Positions 9,104-18,746 of a stretch of DNA of 64,000 nucleotides are shown one piece after another; position 1 is the first letter of the stretch, and each line of letters starts with the position of its first letter. Source of the DNA: Chitinivorax sp. B (GTDB taxonomy: Bacteria > Pseudomonadota > Gammaproteobacteria > Burkholderiales > SCOH01). The stretch is taken from positions 1 through 64,000 of the forward strand of contig NZ_SCOH01000025.1 of assembly GCF_005503445.1 (NCBI RefSeq). The letters run 5' to 3'. The notes below the pieces were generated by a model. It was not told the DNA's origin and did no database searches. It worked only from the letters and a program-made list of their open reading frames with translations. Both the position numbers and the translations under genes were made by a program.

Positions 9104-9127
9104 GTTGATCAAGCGATCGATCAACTG
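9104..9127. promoter_or_regulatory. Inverted repeat upstream of potF
   Basis: AGTTGATC, eight bases, GATCAACT. Perfect 8-base arms in the 281-base gap between argS and potF, about 175 bases upstream of the potF start. Possible operator; the bound protein is unknown. Confidence 0.3.
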
Positions 9128-9211
9128 GCCGGGCGCGGATTTTACGGTATTCGGCCCGATTGTGGCGCAGCGTATGCAAGGCTGTGCCAAAACGCCAGTT
9201 GGGTGGCGGTG

Positions 9212-10936
9212 TTACATGGCTTCCATGACTTCAATACCTAACATGTCCAGACCGGCCTCCATCACCTTGGCGGTCAGGTCACACAGCTTCAGACGGCTTT
9301 GCTGCACGCTGCCTTCACTCTTCAGTACCGGGCAGGCTTCGTAGAAGCGCATGAACTGGGTAGCCAGCTGATACAGATACAGGCACATCAGATGTGGCAC
9401 GGCATCACGTGCCACGGTATAGACCGCATCGGCAAACTGGGCCAGTTGCAATGCCAGCGCACGTTCTGCCGGTTCGGTCAGTATGATGGCTGCGTTGGCA
9501 TCCAGCGCGACACCCTTGCCGAAGATGCTGCGAATCCGCGTATAGGCGTATTGCAGATACGGTGCGGTATTACCTTCAAATGCGAGCATCGAATCCCAGC
9601 TGAATATGTAGTCTGAAGTACGATGCTTGGACAAATCCGCATACTTGACCGCGCCAATCCCCACTTTGCCAGCAATCTGGCGCCGGGTTGCTTCACTCAA
9701 GGCCGGATTCTTGTCGGTCACCAACTGGTAAGCACGTTCCTCCGCTTCATCCAGCAGCTCAACCAGCTTCACCGTACCGCCCGAACGGGTTTTGAATGGC
9801 TTGCCGTCTTCACCCATCATGGTGCCGAATGCAACATGCTCCAGCACCATGTTCTCCGGTGCGTAACCGGCTTTGCGGGCAATGGTGAAGATTTGCTGGA
9901 AATGAAGCCCCTGACGTGCATCCACGACATACATCACCCGGTCGAGATTCAGGGTATTGTGGCGATAGCGTACAGCCGACAAATCGGTCGTCGCATACAG
10001 GTAACCACCATCCGATTTCTGGATGATGCAGGCGAGTGCTTCGCCTTCCTTGTTCTTGAATTCATCCAGAAATACGACCTGCGCCCCTTGGTCTTCGGTC
10101 AGCAGGCCTTGCTGGCGTAAATCGTTCACGACAACAGGCAAGTCATCGTTATAGGTGCTTTCACCACGTACATCGTCACGCCCCAGCTGTACGTTCAGCT
10201 TGCGATAAACCGCCTCACAATGTGACAGCGAGATATCGACGAATTGACGCCATAGCGCGAGCACTTCCGGATCGCCGGATTGCAGCTTGACCACATATTC
10301 GCGGGCACGGGTTGCGAAGGCGGCATCGGCATCAAAGTGGGTCTTGGCCTGACGATAGAATTCCTCCAGGTCGTTCAACGCCATGTCGGCATCGCCGGCT
10401 GCGCCTTGCTTCACTTCCAGCAGATAGGCCGTCAACATGCCAAACTGGGTACCCCAGTCGCCAACATGGTTGGCACGCAGTACTTCGTGACCCAGAAAGG
10501 CCTGCACACGGGCCAGTGCATCACCAATGATGGTTGAGCGCAAGTGGCCGACGTGCATTTCCTTGGCAACGTTGGGGGACGAGTATTCCACCATGACCTT
10601 GCGCTTGGGCTGAGGGGGCACGCCCAGCTTGGGGTCTGCCAAGGCTTGCTCGACCCGTCTGGCGAGATAGGCTGGGTCAAGGTGCAGATTGATGAAGCCA
10701 GGGCCGGCAATGTCCAGCTTGGCCACCAGATCGCTGACCTGAGCGTGATCCACGACCTTTTGTGCCAGTTCTCGCGGATTCATCTTCAGCTGTTTGGCAG
10801 CGGCCATGACGCCGTTGACCTGGTAGTCGCCGAATTCCGGCTTGCCTGCTGGCTGAACCAGTGGCTGTGCGCCCGGCGCGCCGGCGGCGGCCAGTGCGGC
10901 TTCGAAACGTTGGGTGAGCAGTTGCAACAAGGTCAT
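9212..10936 (-). CDS. argS: Arginyl-tRNA synthetase
   Basis: 574 residues from the ATG at 10936 (MTLLQLLTQRFEAALAAAG). A longer frame to 11005 adds residues not seen in the family. The N-terminal Add-1 domain comes first. The class I signature follows as SSPNVAKEMHVGHLRSTIIG, with HVGH for HIGH. The ArgRS-type replacement of KMSK is seen in DGKPFKTRSGGTVKL. The helical anticodon-binding domain ends LDMLGIEVMEAM. It charges tRNA-Arg. It is an odd neighbour: it separates the catabolic puu genes from the pot transporter genes, with 315 bases before it and 281 after it. Confidence 0.96.
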   Translation of the reverse strand: MTLLQLLTQRFEAALAAAGAPGAQPLVQPAGKPEFGDYQVNGVMAAAKQLKMNPRELAQKVVDHAQVSDLVAKLDIAGPGFINLHLDPAYLARRVEQALADPKLGVPPQPKRKVMVEYSSPNVAKEMHVGHLRSTIIGDALARVQAFLGHEVLRANHVGDWGTQFGMLTAYLLEVKQGAAGDADMALNDLEEFYRQAKTHFDADAAFATRAREYVVKLQSGDPEVLALWRQFVDISLSHCEAVYRKLNVQLGRDDVRGESTYNDDLPVVVNDLRQQGLLTEDQGAQVVFLDEFKNKEGEALACIIQKSDGGYLYATTDLSAVRYRHNTLNLDRVMYVVDARQGLHFQQIFTIARKAGYAPENMVLEHVAFGTMMGEDGKPFKTRSGGTVKLVELLDEAEERAYQLVTDKNPALSEATRRQIAGKVGIGAVKYADLSKHRTSDYIFSWDSMLAFEGNTAPYLQYAYTRIRSIFGKGVALDANAAIILTEPAERALALQLAQFADAVYTVARDAVPHLMCLYLYQLATQFMRFYEACPVLKSEGSVQQSRLKLCDLTAKVMEAGLDMLGIEVMEAM

Positions 10937-11251
10937 GTCAAATGTCCCGATTCGGTTTGCCTGCCCGGTGCGAGGCCCATGCCACGCCACCGTACTGGGC
11001 ATCATGCTGTATCAACGTTGCAATGCGCCTGTCCGCCCCGGCAATCGAGATGCCGCGCCCAATGACTGCCCTGCGTGCCTGGCTTACGGCCAAGCCCTGC
11101 ATGTCACCGGATCGGGAATATCGGGAAAGCGGGATGGAAGACGTTGTTGCAACGCCCGGAAGAACCGGCCATTTTACTGCGCAGGCGTGGCTTAGGGCAA
11201 ACCGAATGTTGCGTTGCGTCGCCATGGTGTTGGCGTAATGTGGCAAGGTGC
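10937..11251. other. Gap between puuB and argS
   Basis: 315 bases containing overlapping short frames on both strands, none with a ribosome site or recognisable product. Probably the argS promoter region. No hairpin with a T-run was found. Confidence 0.4.
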
Positions 11252-12541
11252 TCATAACATGTCCCGCAAGCGGTAATACAACATACCTAGCACCAGTGCG
11301 GGGGTACGTAGCAACCGGCCGCCCGGAAACGGGCGGTGCTTCACCCGTGCCATCAGATCAAATCGCTCGGCTTGACCGGCAATCGCTTCTGCTGCCAGCT
11401 TACCAGCCAGCCCTGTGGCCGCAAGCCCATGCCCGGAAAACCCTTGCAGATAATAGAGGTTGGGGGCCAAGCGGCCAAAATCTGGTGCGCGATTCATCGA
11501 AATGTCCACAAACCCGCCCCAGCAGTACTCTACCTTGGCCTGTTGCAACTGTGGGAAGGCGCGCAACATATTGCCGCGCATCACATTCGGCAGATTGGGT
11601 GGGGTCAGGGTGGAATAGCTGACCCGGCCACCAAACAGCATGCGATGGTCGACGGTGGTGCGGAAATAATCCAGGACGAAATTGTTGTCGCACACGGCGA
11701 CGCGATCACGGATCAGCGTATTGGCCGTCGTTGGGTCCAGGGGTTCGGTGGCAATGATATAGGTACCGACCGGCATGATATGGGGCTCGATTTGCGGAGC
11801 GAGCTGGCCCAGGTAGACATTGCCAGCCAGCACCACAAAGCGGGCGCGGATACTGCCTTCCTGTGTCTCGACGATAGCGGGTTCGCCCGCCCGAAAATGG
11901 GTGACGGGCGAATGCTCATACAGTTGCACGCCAAGCTGCTCAGCCGCCCGTGCCAGGCCCAAGGTATATTTCAATGGGTGAAGATGTCCGCTGCCGGCAT
12001 CAAACAAGCCAGCGTGATAGCGTGGGCTGGCAATCCAGTCCGGCAGTTCGTTGGGTTCGATGAATTGCAAATGTGGGTAATGGTATTTCTGTGTCAGTTC
12101 CTCAAACCCTGCACGCAGGTCGCACGTTTTGCTGGGTTTGACGGAGACTGTCATATAGCCGGGTACGAAGTCGCAGTCGATGTTGAATTCGGCAATGCGC
12201 TCGCGGATCAGCTCTGTGGCTTCGACGGACATCTGCCAGGCTGCGCGGGCGCCTTCCAGTCCCAACTCCCGTTCAAAGATGTTGTTGTCGCAGGCAAACC
12301 CGGCGATCATCTGCCCGCCATTGCGGCCTGATGCGCCCCAGCCGATGCGGCGTGCCTCCAGTATTGCCACGCGATAACCGCGTTTGGCCAGTTCAATCGC
12401 GGATGACAACCCAGCCAACCCACCACCCACCACACACACGTCGACATCCAGGCTACCCCTCAAGAGGGGCTTGGCAGCATCCCGCAGTACTGTGGCCTCG
12501 TAATAGGAGCGGTTGTTGAGTTGGTCGTCCTGTTTGAACAT
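11252..12541 (-). CDS. puuB: Gamma-glutamylputrescine oxidase, FAD-dependent
   Basis: 429 residues from the ATG at 12541. The dinucleotide-binding fold is at about residues 35-65 (VDVCVVGGGLAGLSSAIELA), followed by RIGWGASGRNGGQ, the FAD contact characteristic of PuuB-like DAO-family oxidases. The C terminus has the second FAD motif around GFSGHGLAATGLAGKLAAEA. It oxidises gamma-glutamylputrescine to gamma-glutamyl-aminobutyraldehyde, the second step of the Puu pathway. The start lies 2 bases after the stop of the agmatinase-family gene, so the two are cotranscribed. Substrate is inferred from context with puuA, puuC and puuD. Confidence 0.88.
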   Translation of the reverse strand: MFKQDDQLNNRSYYEATVLRDAAKPLLRGSLDVDVCVVGGGLAGLSSAIELAKRGYRVAILEARRIGWGASGRNGGQMIAGFACDNNIFERELGLEGARAAWQMSVEATELIRERIAEFNIDCDFVPGYMTVSVKPSKTCDLRAGFEELTQKYHYPHLQFIEPNELPDWIASPRYHAGLFDAGSGHLHPLKYTLGLARAAEQLGVQLYEHSPVTHFRAGEPAIVETQEGSIRARFVVLAGNVYLGQLAPQIEPHIMPVGTYIIATEPLDPTTANTLIRDRVAVCDNNFVLDYFRTTVDHRMLFGGRVSYSTLTPPNLPNVMRGNMLRAFPQLQQAKVEYCWGGFVDISMNRAPDFGRLAPNLYYLQGFSGHGLAATGLAGKLAAEAIAGQAERFDLMARVKHRPFPGGRLLRTPALVLGMLYYRLRDML

Positions 12542-12543
12542 GG

Positions 12544-13476
12544 TTACTGCCCGTTGGCGGCGATACGTTGACAAAGATAGGTCCAGACAAACACCGCTGC
12601 GGCATTGGCTGTCAACGCGGCATGGTCATAGGGGGGCGAGACTTCCACGCAATCCATGCCCACAAACGGTATGTCTACCAGCGATTCCAGAATCGACAGC
12701 ACCTGATTCGTACTCATCCCACCGGGTTCCGGGGTGCCGGTACCCGGGGCGAAAGCGGGGTCCAGGCAGTCGATGTCCAGCGTCAGGTAGGTAGGTGGAT
12801 TGCCGGCCGTACGAATTCGCTGGCGAACATCAGCCAGCAGTGGGGCCAGTTGCTCGCTGGATTCGCGACCACGCAGCTCACGTGCGGTGAATATCCGGCC
12901 ACCGATGCTGTTGACGTATTCCCGCGCTGCCTTGTCACCGGCCGAGCGAATGCCGATCTGGACCGTGGCCTGTGGGATCACCAATCCTTCCTGAATGGCT
13001 TCGTAAGTCCAGGTCCCATGGCCAGAAGGCTCACCGAAGTGGTCTTGCCAGGTGTCGCAATGGGCGTCGAAGTGAATCAGTGCCAGTGGCTGGCCGTAAT
13101 GATCACGATAGGCCCGCAGCAAGGCGAGGGTGACCGAGTGGTCACCACCCAACCACGCCAAGTGGTGGCGGGCCAGCAATGGGGTGACTGCAGCCTGCAA
13201 TACGCTACGGGCATCGGCCAAGGCGGTGTTGGGCGTAGCTATGTCGCCCAGGTCCGTCAATTGCCCCAGTGGGGTGACCTCAAACCAAGGATGGATGCCA
13301 TCGCACAACATATGACTGGCCTGTCGAATGGCTTGTGGGCCAAAGCGGGCACCGGGGCGATTGGTGACGGCGCTATCGAACGGGATGCCAGCCACCGCGA
13401 AGGGCTGGCTGGCGTCATGGAGTGGCGCACCCAGAAAACCAGTTTTATGCAGATAAGGGAAATCAAAATCAGCCAC
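12544..13476 (-). CDS. speB: Agmatinase-family ureohydrolase
   Basis: About 310 residues. I chose GTG at 13476 (AAAGGG 7-8 bases upstream); a TTG at 13497 is possible but has no ribosome site. Ureohydrolase metal ligands are all visible: GGDHS, DAHCDTW (DAHxD) and DIDCLDPAFAPGTGTPEPGG. The enzyme hydrolyses agmatine to putrescine and urea, or a related guanidino compound such as guanidinobutyrate. In a putrescine-degrading operon agmatinase is the simplest reading because it feeds putrescine into the pathway; no arginine decarboxylase lies nearby. It sits between the aminotransferase gene and puuB, all on the same strand. Confidence 0.85.
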   Translation of the reverse strand: MADFDFPYLHKTGFLGAPLHDASQPFAVAGIPFDSAVTNRPGARFGPQAIRQASHMLCDGIHPWFEVTPLGQLTDLGDIATPNTALADARSVLQAAVTPLLARHHLAWLGGDHSVTLALLRAYRDHYGQPLALIHFDAHCDTWQDHFGEPSGHGTWTYEAIQEGLVIPQATVQIGIRSAGDKAAREYVNSIGGRIFTARELRGRESSEQLAPLLADVRQRIRTAGNPPTYLTLDIDCLDPAFAPGTGTPEPGGMSTNQVLSILESLVDIPFVGMDCVEVSPPYDHAALTANAAAVFVWTYLCQRIAANGQ

Positions 13477-13577
13477 AAAACACCCTTTTTCAAGCAAGCC
13501 GTCGGCTCACTGTGGCCGCATGCCACAGTACCTCATGTATTGCGGGGGAAACGAAGAGGGGGATCACCCCCCAGATA

Positions 13578-14957
13578 TCACATCATGCCCAGATCTTTGG
13601 CGGTCAGTGCAAGGCAATGCTTGGCCTTGCTGACCAATTCGTCGATTTCGCTGCGCGTCATCACCAGTGGCGGCGACAGCAGCATACGGTCACCCGTGGC
13701 GCGCATGATCAGATTGTTCTTGAAGCAGTAGTCACGGCATGTCAGACCGACTTCGCCGCCATTTGCAAAGCGTTTGCGTGTGGCACGATCGGCAGTCAAT
13801 TGCATGCCAGCGACCATGCCCTGCCCGACAACTTCGCCAACCAACGGGTTGTCGGCCAGTGCGTCGCGCAAGCTCTTTTGAAAGTAGGGGCCGGTATCGG
13901 TTTTGACCTGATCTACCACACCCTGATCACGCAGTATGCGAATATTGGCAACAGCAACGGCGGCGGCGACCGGGTGGCCGGAATAGGTCAGTCCGTGGTT
14001 GAAATCGCCACAGGCAATCAAGGGTTCGGCAATCCGTTTGTGTAGTGCCACTGCGCCCATCGGCACATAGCCAGAAGTCAGGCCTTTGGCCAAGGTCATG
14101 GTGTCGGGTTCGAAGCCAAAGTGTTGATGGGCAAACCATTCGCCAGTGCGGCCAAAGCCACCAATCACTTCATCGGCACATAATAGGATGTCGTACTGAT
14201 GGCAAATGCGCTGGATTTCGGGCCAGTAGCTTTCAGGTGGGAAAATGACACCACCTGCGCCCTGGAAGGGCTCGCCGATGAAGGCAGCGACGTTGTCGGC
14301 ACCCAATTCCAGAATCTTTGCTTCCAATTCCTTCGCACATTGTTTGCCAAAGGCTTCTGGCGTCAGCTCCCCACCTTCACCAAACCAGTAAGGTTGGTTG
14401 ATGTGAACGATGTGTTCTACTTTGGATGGCATCTGCTCATGCATGTAATCCATGCCACCCAACGTGGCGCCAGCTATGGTGGAGCCATGGTAGCCATTCC
14501 TGCGGGAGATCACGTATTTCTTGCCGGGCTTGCCCATGGCGGCCCAATACTGGTAAACCACCCGCAGCGTGGTGTCGTTCCCTTCTGATCCGGAATTGCA
14601 ATAGAAAAAATGCTCGAACCCGTCAGGGGCTACTTCGGCCAGTAGCTTGGACAATTCGATGACCGGCGGGTGGGTGGTCTTGAAGAAGGTATTGTAGTAG
14701 GGCAGCTCCAGCATTTGACGGTAGGCTGCCTCGGCCAGATCCTTGCGGCCGTAACCAACGTTGACACACCATAACCCAGCCATGCCGTCGATAATCTTGT
14801 TGCCGTCTGAATCCCACAGGTATACGCCTTCGGCGCGGGTGATGACGCGACTGCCCACCTTGTTCAATGCCCCCATGTCCGAGAAGGGGTGGATATGGTG
14901 GGCGGCGTCCAGTTGCTGCCATTCGGCAGTAGTGCGTTGGGCGAAATTGCTGGTCAT
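13578..14957 (-). CDS. spuC: Putrescine:pyruvate-type class III aminotransferase
   Basis: 459 residues from the ATG at 14957 (GGAGAG 7 bases upstream). PLP-dependent class III aminotransferase: the cofactor region is CNSGSEGNDTTLRV, the Schiff-base lysine is in TLAKGLTSGYVPMGAV, and LLCADEVIGGFGRTG precedes it. The sequence resembles SpuC-like putrescine or beta-alanine:pyruvate transaminases. It would convert putrescine and pyruvate to 4-aminobutyraldehyde and alanine, a route parallel to PuuA-PuuB. The alanine dehydrogenase at the head of the gene set would regenerate pyruvate. The exact amine substrate cannot be read from sequence. Confidence 0.86.
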   Translation of the reverse strand: MTSNFAQRTTAEWQQLDAAHHIHPFSDMGALNKVGSRVITRAEGVYLWDSDGNKIIDGMAGLWCVNVGYGRKDLAEAAYRQMLELPYYNTFFKTTHPPVIELSKLLAEVAPDGFEHFFYCNSGSEGNDTTLRVVYQYWAAMGKPGKKYVISRRNGYHGSTIAGATLGGMDYMHEQMPSKVEHIVHINQPYWFGEGGELTPEAFGKQCAKELEAKILELGADNVAAFIGEPFQGAGGVIFPPESYWPEIQRICHQYDILLCADEVIGGFGRTGEWFAHQHFGFEPDTMTLAKGLTSGYVPMGAVALHKRIAEPLIACGDFNHGLTYSGHPVAAAVAVANIRILRDQGVVDQVKTDTGPYFQKSLRDALADNPLVGEVVGQGMVAGMQLTADRATRKRFANGGEVGLTCRDYCFKNNLIMRATGDRMLLSPPLVMTRSEIDELVSKAKHCLALTAKDLGMM

Positions 14958-15076
14958 GATTCTACTCTCCACTGCGGCCGATGTATCTGAGCCCGGCCTT
15001 GTATCAATTCGTATTGCGATCCATCCTGATGCAATCGGTCATGCCTCGTCTGCAAGCCATGCAGCTGGCACGGCCA

Positions 15077-16411
15077 CTACACATGCAATAGCAGGTGCTT
15101 GCGTTCCCAACTGCTGATCACGCGGAAGTAGGTGTCGTATTCCTTTTCCTTCACCGAGCAATAGGCGTGGACGAAGGCTTCACCCAGTGTTTTGCCGATA
15201 TCTCTGTTCTCGCGCATGACCTCCACCGCATCTTCCAGATGGCGGGGCAGTTCATAATCCAGATCATAGGCGCTGGTGCTCATGGGCGGTTTCGGGCGCA
15301 GACCCTGCACCATGCCAAGGTAACCGCACGCCAACGTGGCCGCCATGGCCAGGTAAGGGTTTACGTCCACGCCCGCTACGCGGTTCTCGACGCGACGGTT
15401 TTCCGGGTTGCTGTTCGGTACGCGCATGCCAACGGTGCGGTTGTCATAGCCCCACTGCAGGTTGATGGGCGCTGCGGTGTGACGGCTGAGACGACGATAG
15501 GAATTCACATAAGGGGCCATGATCGGCATCACGGCTGGCATGTAGGTCTGTAGGCCGGCCACATAGGAGAGGAACAGATCCGATGGGCTGCCATCGGTGT
15601 TGGAAAACACATTGCGGCCGGTCTGGGCATCCACCACGCTCTGGTGTACGTGCATGGCGCTGCCGGGTTCGTCCTGCATCGGCTTGGCCATGAAGGTGGC
15701 GTAGATGTTATGACGGAAAGCTGTTTCGCGTACTACCCGCTTGAACAGGAACACCCGGTCAGCCAGGTTCAATGCGTCACCGTGCAGAAAGTTGATTTCC
15801 ATCTGCGCGGCGCCGACCTCGTGAATCAGCGTATCGATGTCCAACTGCATGGCGTCGCAGTAGTCATAGACATCCTCAAAGAACGGGTCGAATTCGTTCA
15901 CTGCATCGATACTGTAAGACTGACGCCCTGTTTCCGGGCGACCCGTACGGCCGATAGGCGGGCGCAGGGGTTCGTTGGGATCGGTATTACGCTCGATCAG
16001 GTAGAACTCAAGTTCGGGTGCGACAACTGGCTTCCAGCCCCGCTGCGCATAAAGATCAATCATCCGGCGCAGAACATGGCGTGGTGAGATATCGACTGGG
16101 GAACCATCAAAGTGGACACAGTCGTGAATGACCAGTGCAGTCGGGTCTTCTGCCCAGGGTACCAGTGTAACGGTACTGGCATCCGGTACGCAGACCATGT
16201 CCGGATCGGTGGGGCCGGTAATGTTGTCATCGTCTGGATAATCGCCAGTCACGGTCTGGATCAATACTGCGGTGGGCAGCCGCATTTTTTCGCCGGATGC
16301 AAACTGGCTTTTCGGCAGGATTTTGCCGCGTGCGACGCCCGTCATATCGGGAATGACGCACTCGACTTCAGTGATGCGGTGTTCTCGGAAAAATTCGTTG
16401 ATGCTTTCCAT
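15077..16411 (-). CDS. puuA: Gamma-glutamylputrescine synthetase (glutamine synthetase family)
   Basis: 444 residues, a glutamine-synthetase-type ligase. CGAGAGA lies 6 bases before the ATG. The N-terminal beta-grasp region ends near DMTGVARGKILPKSQF. The catalytic domain has APELEFYLIE, GAAQMEINFLHGDA, SAMHVHQSV and NPYLAMAATLACG, holding the metal ligands and the ATP site. Context with puuB, puuC, puuD and the pot genes points to glutamate-putrescine ligation rather than ammonia assimilation. First step of the Puu pathway. Some related enzymes act on other polyamines or ethanolamine. Confidence 0.9.
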   Translation of the reverse strand: MESINEFFREHRITEVECVIPDMTGVARGKILPKSQFASGEKMRLPTAVLIQTVTGDYPDDDNITGPTDPDMVCVPDASTVTLVPWAEDPTALVIHDCVHFDGSPVDISPRHVLRRMIDLYAQRGWKPVVAPELEFYLIERNTDPNEPLRPPIGRTGRPETGRQSYSIDAVNEFDPFFEDVYDYCDAMQLDIDTLIHEVGAAQMEINFLHGDALNLADRVFLFKRVVRETAFRHNIYATFMAKPMQDEPGSAMHVHQSVVDAQTGRNVFSNTDGSPSDLFLSYVAGLQTYMPAVMPIMAPYVNSYRRLSRHTAAPINLQWGYDNRTVGMRVPNSNPENRRVENRVAGVDVNPYLAMAATLACGYLGMVQGLRPKPPMSTSAYDLDYELPRHLEDAVEVMRENRDIGKTLGEAFVHAYCSVKEKEYDTYFRVISSWERKHLLLHV

Positions 16412-16506
16412 GATTTATCTCTCGTGTAGTTCAATCGTGTTCCCGTGGTTGGCCTGGGGTTGTCCGCACGGCCTGGGGTGATGGCGGTTGAGGGTGACGA
16501 GCGCCG

Positions 16507-17280
16507 CTACTCTGGGTTCATGGTCAGCCCGCGCTCTCGTTTGAAGGCGCGGCAGGCTTCGCCAAATGTATGGAATAACTTGACGGAGACGGGATTGGTC
16601 TGGAACTTCCATTCCGGATGCCATTGCGTGGCCAGTGCGAACCCTTTGGCGCCTGCCACGGTGAAGGCTTCGATCAGGCCATCCGGGGCGATGGCCTCGG
16701 CTTGCAAGTCAGCCCCTAATTGATCGACACCTTGTTGATGGATGGAGTTCACCCGGATCTCATCCAACTGGGTCAACTGGTGCAGTAAGCCATCAGGGGT
16801 CAGTGCCACAGGGTGGGCTGGGCCGTATTGCACATCTAGCTCTGCCAGTTTGTCTTCACGGTGATCCAGCTTGCCCGGCGTTTCGTGGATTTTTTGCAGC
16901 AAGGTACCGCCAAAGGCGACATTCATTTCCTGAAAGCCGCGACAGATACCGAAAACCGGCATACCGATGGCAATGGCACGACGAATCAGCGGCAGAGTAG
17001 TATCGTCGCGATCAGGATCGAGCCAAGTGCCTTCTTCCAGCTCGGGCCCCCGGTAGTGTTTGGGATGCACCATGGATGGGCTACCAGTGAACAACAGGCC
17101 ATCCACCATTGCCAGAATCTGGTCGATGCTTTGACGGTCACCCAGCGATGGAATCAGGATGACAAAAGCATCTGCGCCATCGACAACTGCAGTGATGTAC
17201 TTCTCGCCAATGCAATGGAACGGATGCGCTCCCAGCATGCGGCGGTCGGCAGGTATGCCGACAACGGGCTTGTGTATCAT
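16507..17280 (-). CDS. puuD: Gamma-glutamyl-GABA hydrolase
   Basis: 257 residues, class I glutamine amidotransferase-like peptidase C26. The nucleophile Cys is in FGICRGFQEMNVAFGG, and the catalytic His in ATQWHPEWK. FTGSPSMVHPKHY is typical of PuuD. It releases GABA and glutamate from gamma-glutamyl-GABA, the last step of the Puu pathway. It lies 36 bases after ald and 95 before puuA on the same strand. Confidence 0.93.
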   Translation of the reverse strand: MIHKPVVGIPADRRMLGAHPFHCIGEKYITAVVDGADAFVILIPSLGDRQSIDQILAMVDGLLFTGSPSMVHPKHYRGPELEEGTWLDPDRDDTTLPLIRRAIAIGMPVFGICRGFQEMNVAFGGTLLQKIHETPGKLDHREDKLAELDVQYGPAHPVALTPDGLLHQLTQLDEIRVNSIHQQGVDQLGADLQAEAIAPDGLIEAFTVAGAKGFALATQWHPEWKFQTNPVSVKLFHTFGEACRAFKRERGLTMNPE

Positions 17281-17291
17281 AAGTCAGTGGT

Positions 17292-17308
17292 GGCGGGCGT
17301 AGCCCGCC
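17292..17308 (-). other. Hairpin between ald and puuD
   Basis: GGCGGGC, three bases, GCCCGCC in the 36-base gap. No T-run follows. It may tune or process the ald-puuD transcript. Confidence 0.4.
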
Positions 17309-17316
17309 TGTTGTTA

Positions 17317-18435
17317 TCAATCGTTCAGTGCTGTCAGTGACGGCACATAGGTGTAGCCCAGGTCGCGGGCTACGGCTTCGTAAGTGATCTTACCTTGATA
17401 CACGTTCAGGCCGTTGCGTAAATGTGCATCGTCCTTGAGTGCCTGCTTGTAGCCTTTATTGGCCAGCGCCACTGCGAAGGGCAGGGTGGCATTGGTCAAT
17501 GCCATCGTTGACGTGCGGGCGACACCGCCAGGCATGTTGGCGACGCAATAGTGGGTAATACCATCCACAACATAGGTTGGGTTTTCATGGGTGGTAGGGC
17601 GCGAGGTTTCAAAGCAACCACCTTGATCGATGGCAACATCCACCAGCACCGAACCTGGCTTCATCAGCTTCAGCATGGCCTGGTTGACCAGCTTGGGTGC
17701 CGCCGCACCGGGGATCAATACCGCGCCGATCACCGCATCGGCAATACGCAGTTCGTTTTCAATGACATCTTGTGTGGAATACAGCGTCTTGATGCGGCCT
17801 TCATAGAGATTGTCGATTTCCTTCAGGCGCGGTAACGAGCGGTCGAGTATCGAGACTTCTGCCCCCAGCCCCATCGCCATTCGCGCGGCGTTCAACCCGA
17901 CCACGCCGCCACCGATCACCGTCACATGGCCTGGCGCCACACCGGGCACCCCACCTAGCAATACACCGGACCCACCCTGGCTTTTCTCCAATGCCCTAGC
18001 TGCAGCCTGAATCGACATCCGGCCGGCCACTTCCGACATGGGGGCCAGTAGCGGCAATCCACCACGGTCATCCGTCACCGTTTCATAAGCGATGGCAACA
18101 CAACCGCTGTCAATCAAGCCTTTGGTTTGTTCGGGATCAGGCGCCAGGTGAAGGTAGGTGTAAAGAATCTGGCCCGGGCGCAGCATGCGGTATTCGACAG
18201 GTTGTGGCTCTTTGACCTTGATGATCATGTCTGCCTTGGCGAAGATTTCACTGGCTTCATTGATCATTTGCGCACCGGCGGCAATATACTGGTCATCAGC
18301 AAAACCGATGGCGCTACCTGCCTGGGTTTGAACCATGACCTGATGGCCGTGTTTGATCAGTTCCTTGACGCCGCCCGGGGTCAGGCCAACGCGGTATTCA
18401 TGATTCTTGATTTCCTTCGGTACGCCAATCAGCAT
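17317..18435 (-). CDS. ald: Alanine dehydrogenase
   Basis: 372 residues from the ATG at 18435 (TGGAGA 7 bases upstream; an extension to 18462 is unlikely). It begins [19 protein letters not shown], the family signature with the pyruvate-binding Arg, and has VKVKEP-like [12 protein letters not shown] and YLHLAPDP with the catalytic His. The NAD-binding motif is [17 protein letters not shown]. It reversibly converts L-alanine and NAD+ to pyruvate, ammonia and NADH. At the head of the polyamine gene set it probably recycles alanine made by the aminotransferase. It diverges from the PuuR-like gene, with palindromes between them. Confidence 0.95.
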   Translation of the reverse strand: MLIGVPKEIKNHEYRVGLTPGGVKELIKHGHQVMVQTQAGSAIGFADDQYIAAGAQMINEASEIFAKADMIIKVKEPQPVEYRMLRPGQILYTYLHLAPDPEQTKGLIDSGCVAIAYETVTDDRGGLPLLAPMSEVAGRMSIQAAARALEKSQGGSGVLLGGVPGVAPGHVTVIGGGVVGLNAARMAMGLGAEVSILDRSLPRLKEIDNLYEGRIKTLYSTQDVIENELRIADAVIGAVLIPGAAAPKLVNQAMLKLMKPGSVLVDVAIDQGGCFETSRPTTHENPTYVVDGITHYCVANMPGGVARTSTMALTNATLPFAVALANKGYKQALKDDAHLRNGLNVYQGKITYEAVARDLGYTYVPSLTALND

Positions 18436-18540
18436 GTTGAGGTCTCCAAATATCGTTATCACAGGCCTTGTGGGTCTGGTGGTGCGATCGGTTTTCCTTC
18501 ATGCATCTTGAACCGATTGCAGCCGGTCTGTTGCTCTGAA

Positions 18541-18618
18541 TGTCCAATATATTCAACATCTGCCCAGGTAATTGTGTCAAATATATTTGACGTTGCGCTG
18601 CATCAAATATTTTTGTTG
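18541..18618. promoter_or_regulatory. Three related palindromic sites between ald and the PuuR-like gene
   Basis: A perfect 16-base palindrome, GTCAAATATATTTGAC, lies at 18576-18591. Imperfect relatives flank it: TGTCCAATATATTCAACA at 18541-18558 and CATCAAATATTTTTGTTG at 18601-18618. They sit in the 311-base divergent region and are good candidate operators for the adjacent regulator. The left copy resembles the AT-rich E. coli PuuR box as I recall it; this needs checking. The rest of the gap is AT-rich and non-coding. Confidence 0.6.
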
Positions 18619-18746
18619 CACTGCAGAGGTGCATTATTAAACCAATTTGAGGCATGATTCCTGCAAATTTGTTTTGCTGAGTGCTTGTAAAATGTTTACT
18701 ATCACCGTAAAGAATATCAAACGCTTTACCGTGCCAGGAATCAGCC

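Noticed and set aside
11336-12331. 331-residue plus-strand frame opposite puuB
   Set aside because: Antisense shadow; no family resemblance.
13510-13570. Hairpins between the aminotransferase and agmatinase genes
   Set aside because: Stems are present but without a T-run or conserved position; not enough to call a terminator.
12568-13731. 387-residue plus-strand frame opposite the agmatinase and aminotransferase genes
   Set aside because: Antisense shadow of two genes with clear active-site motifs.
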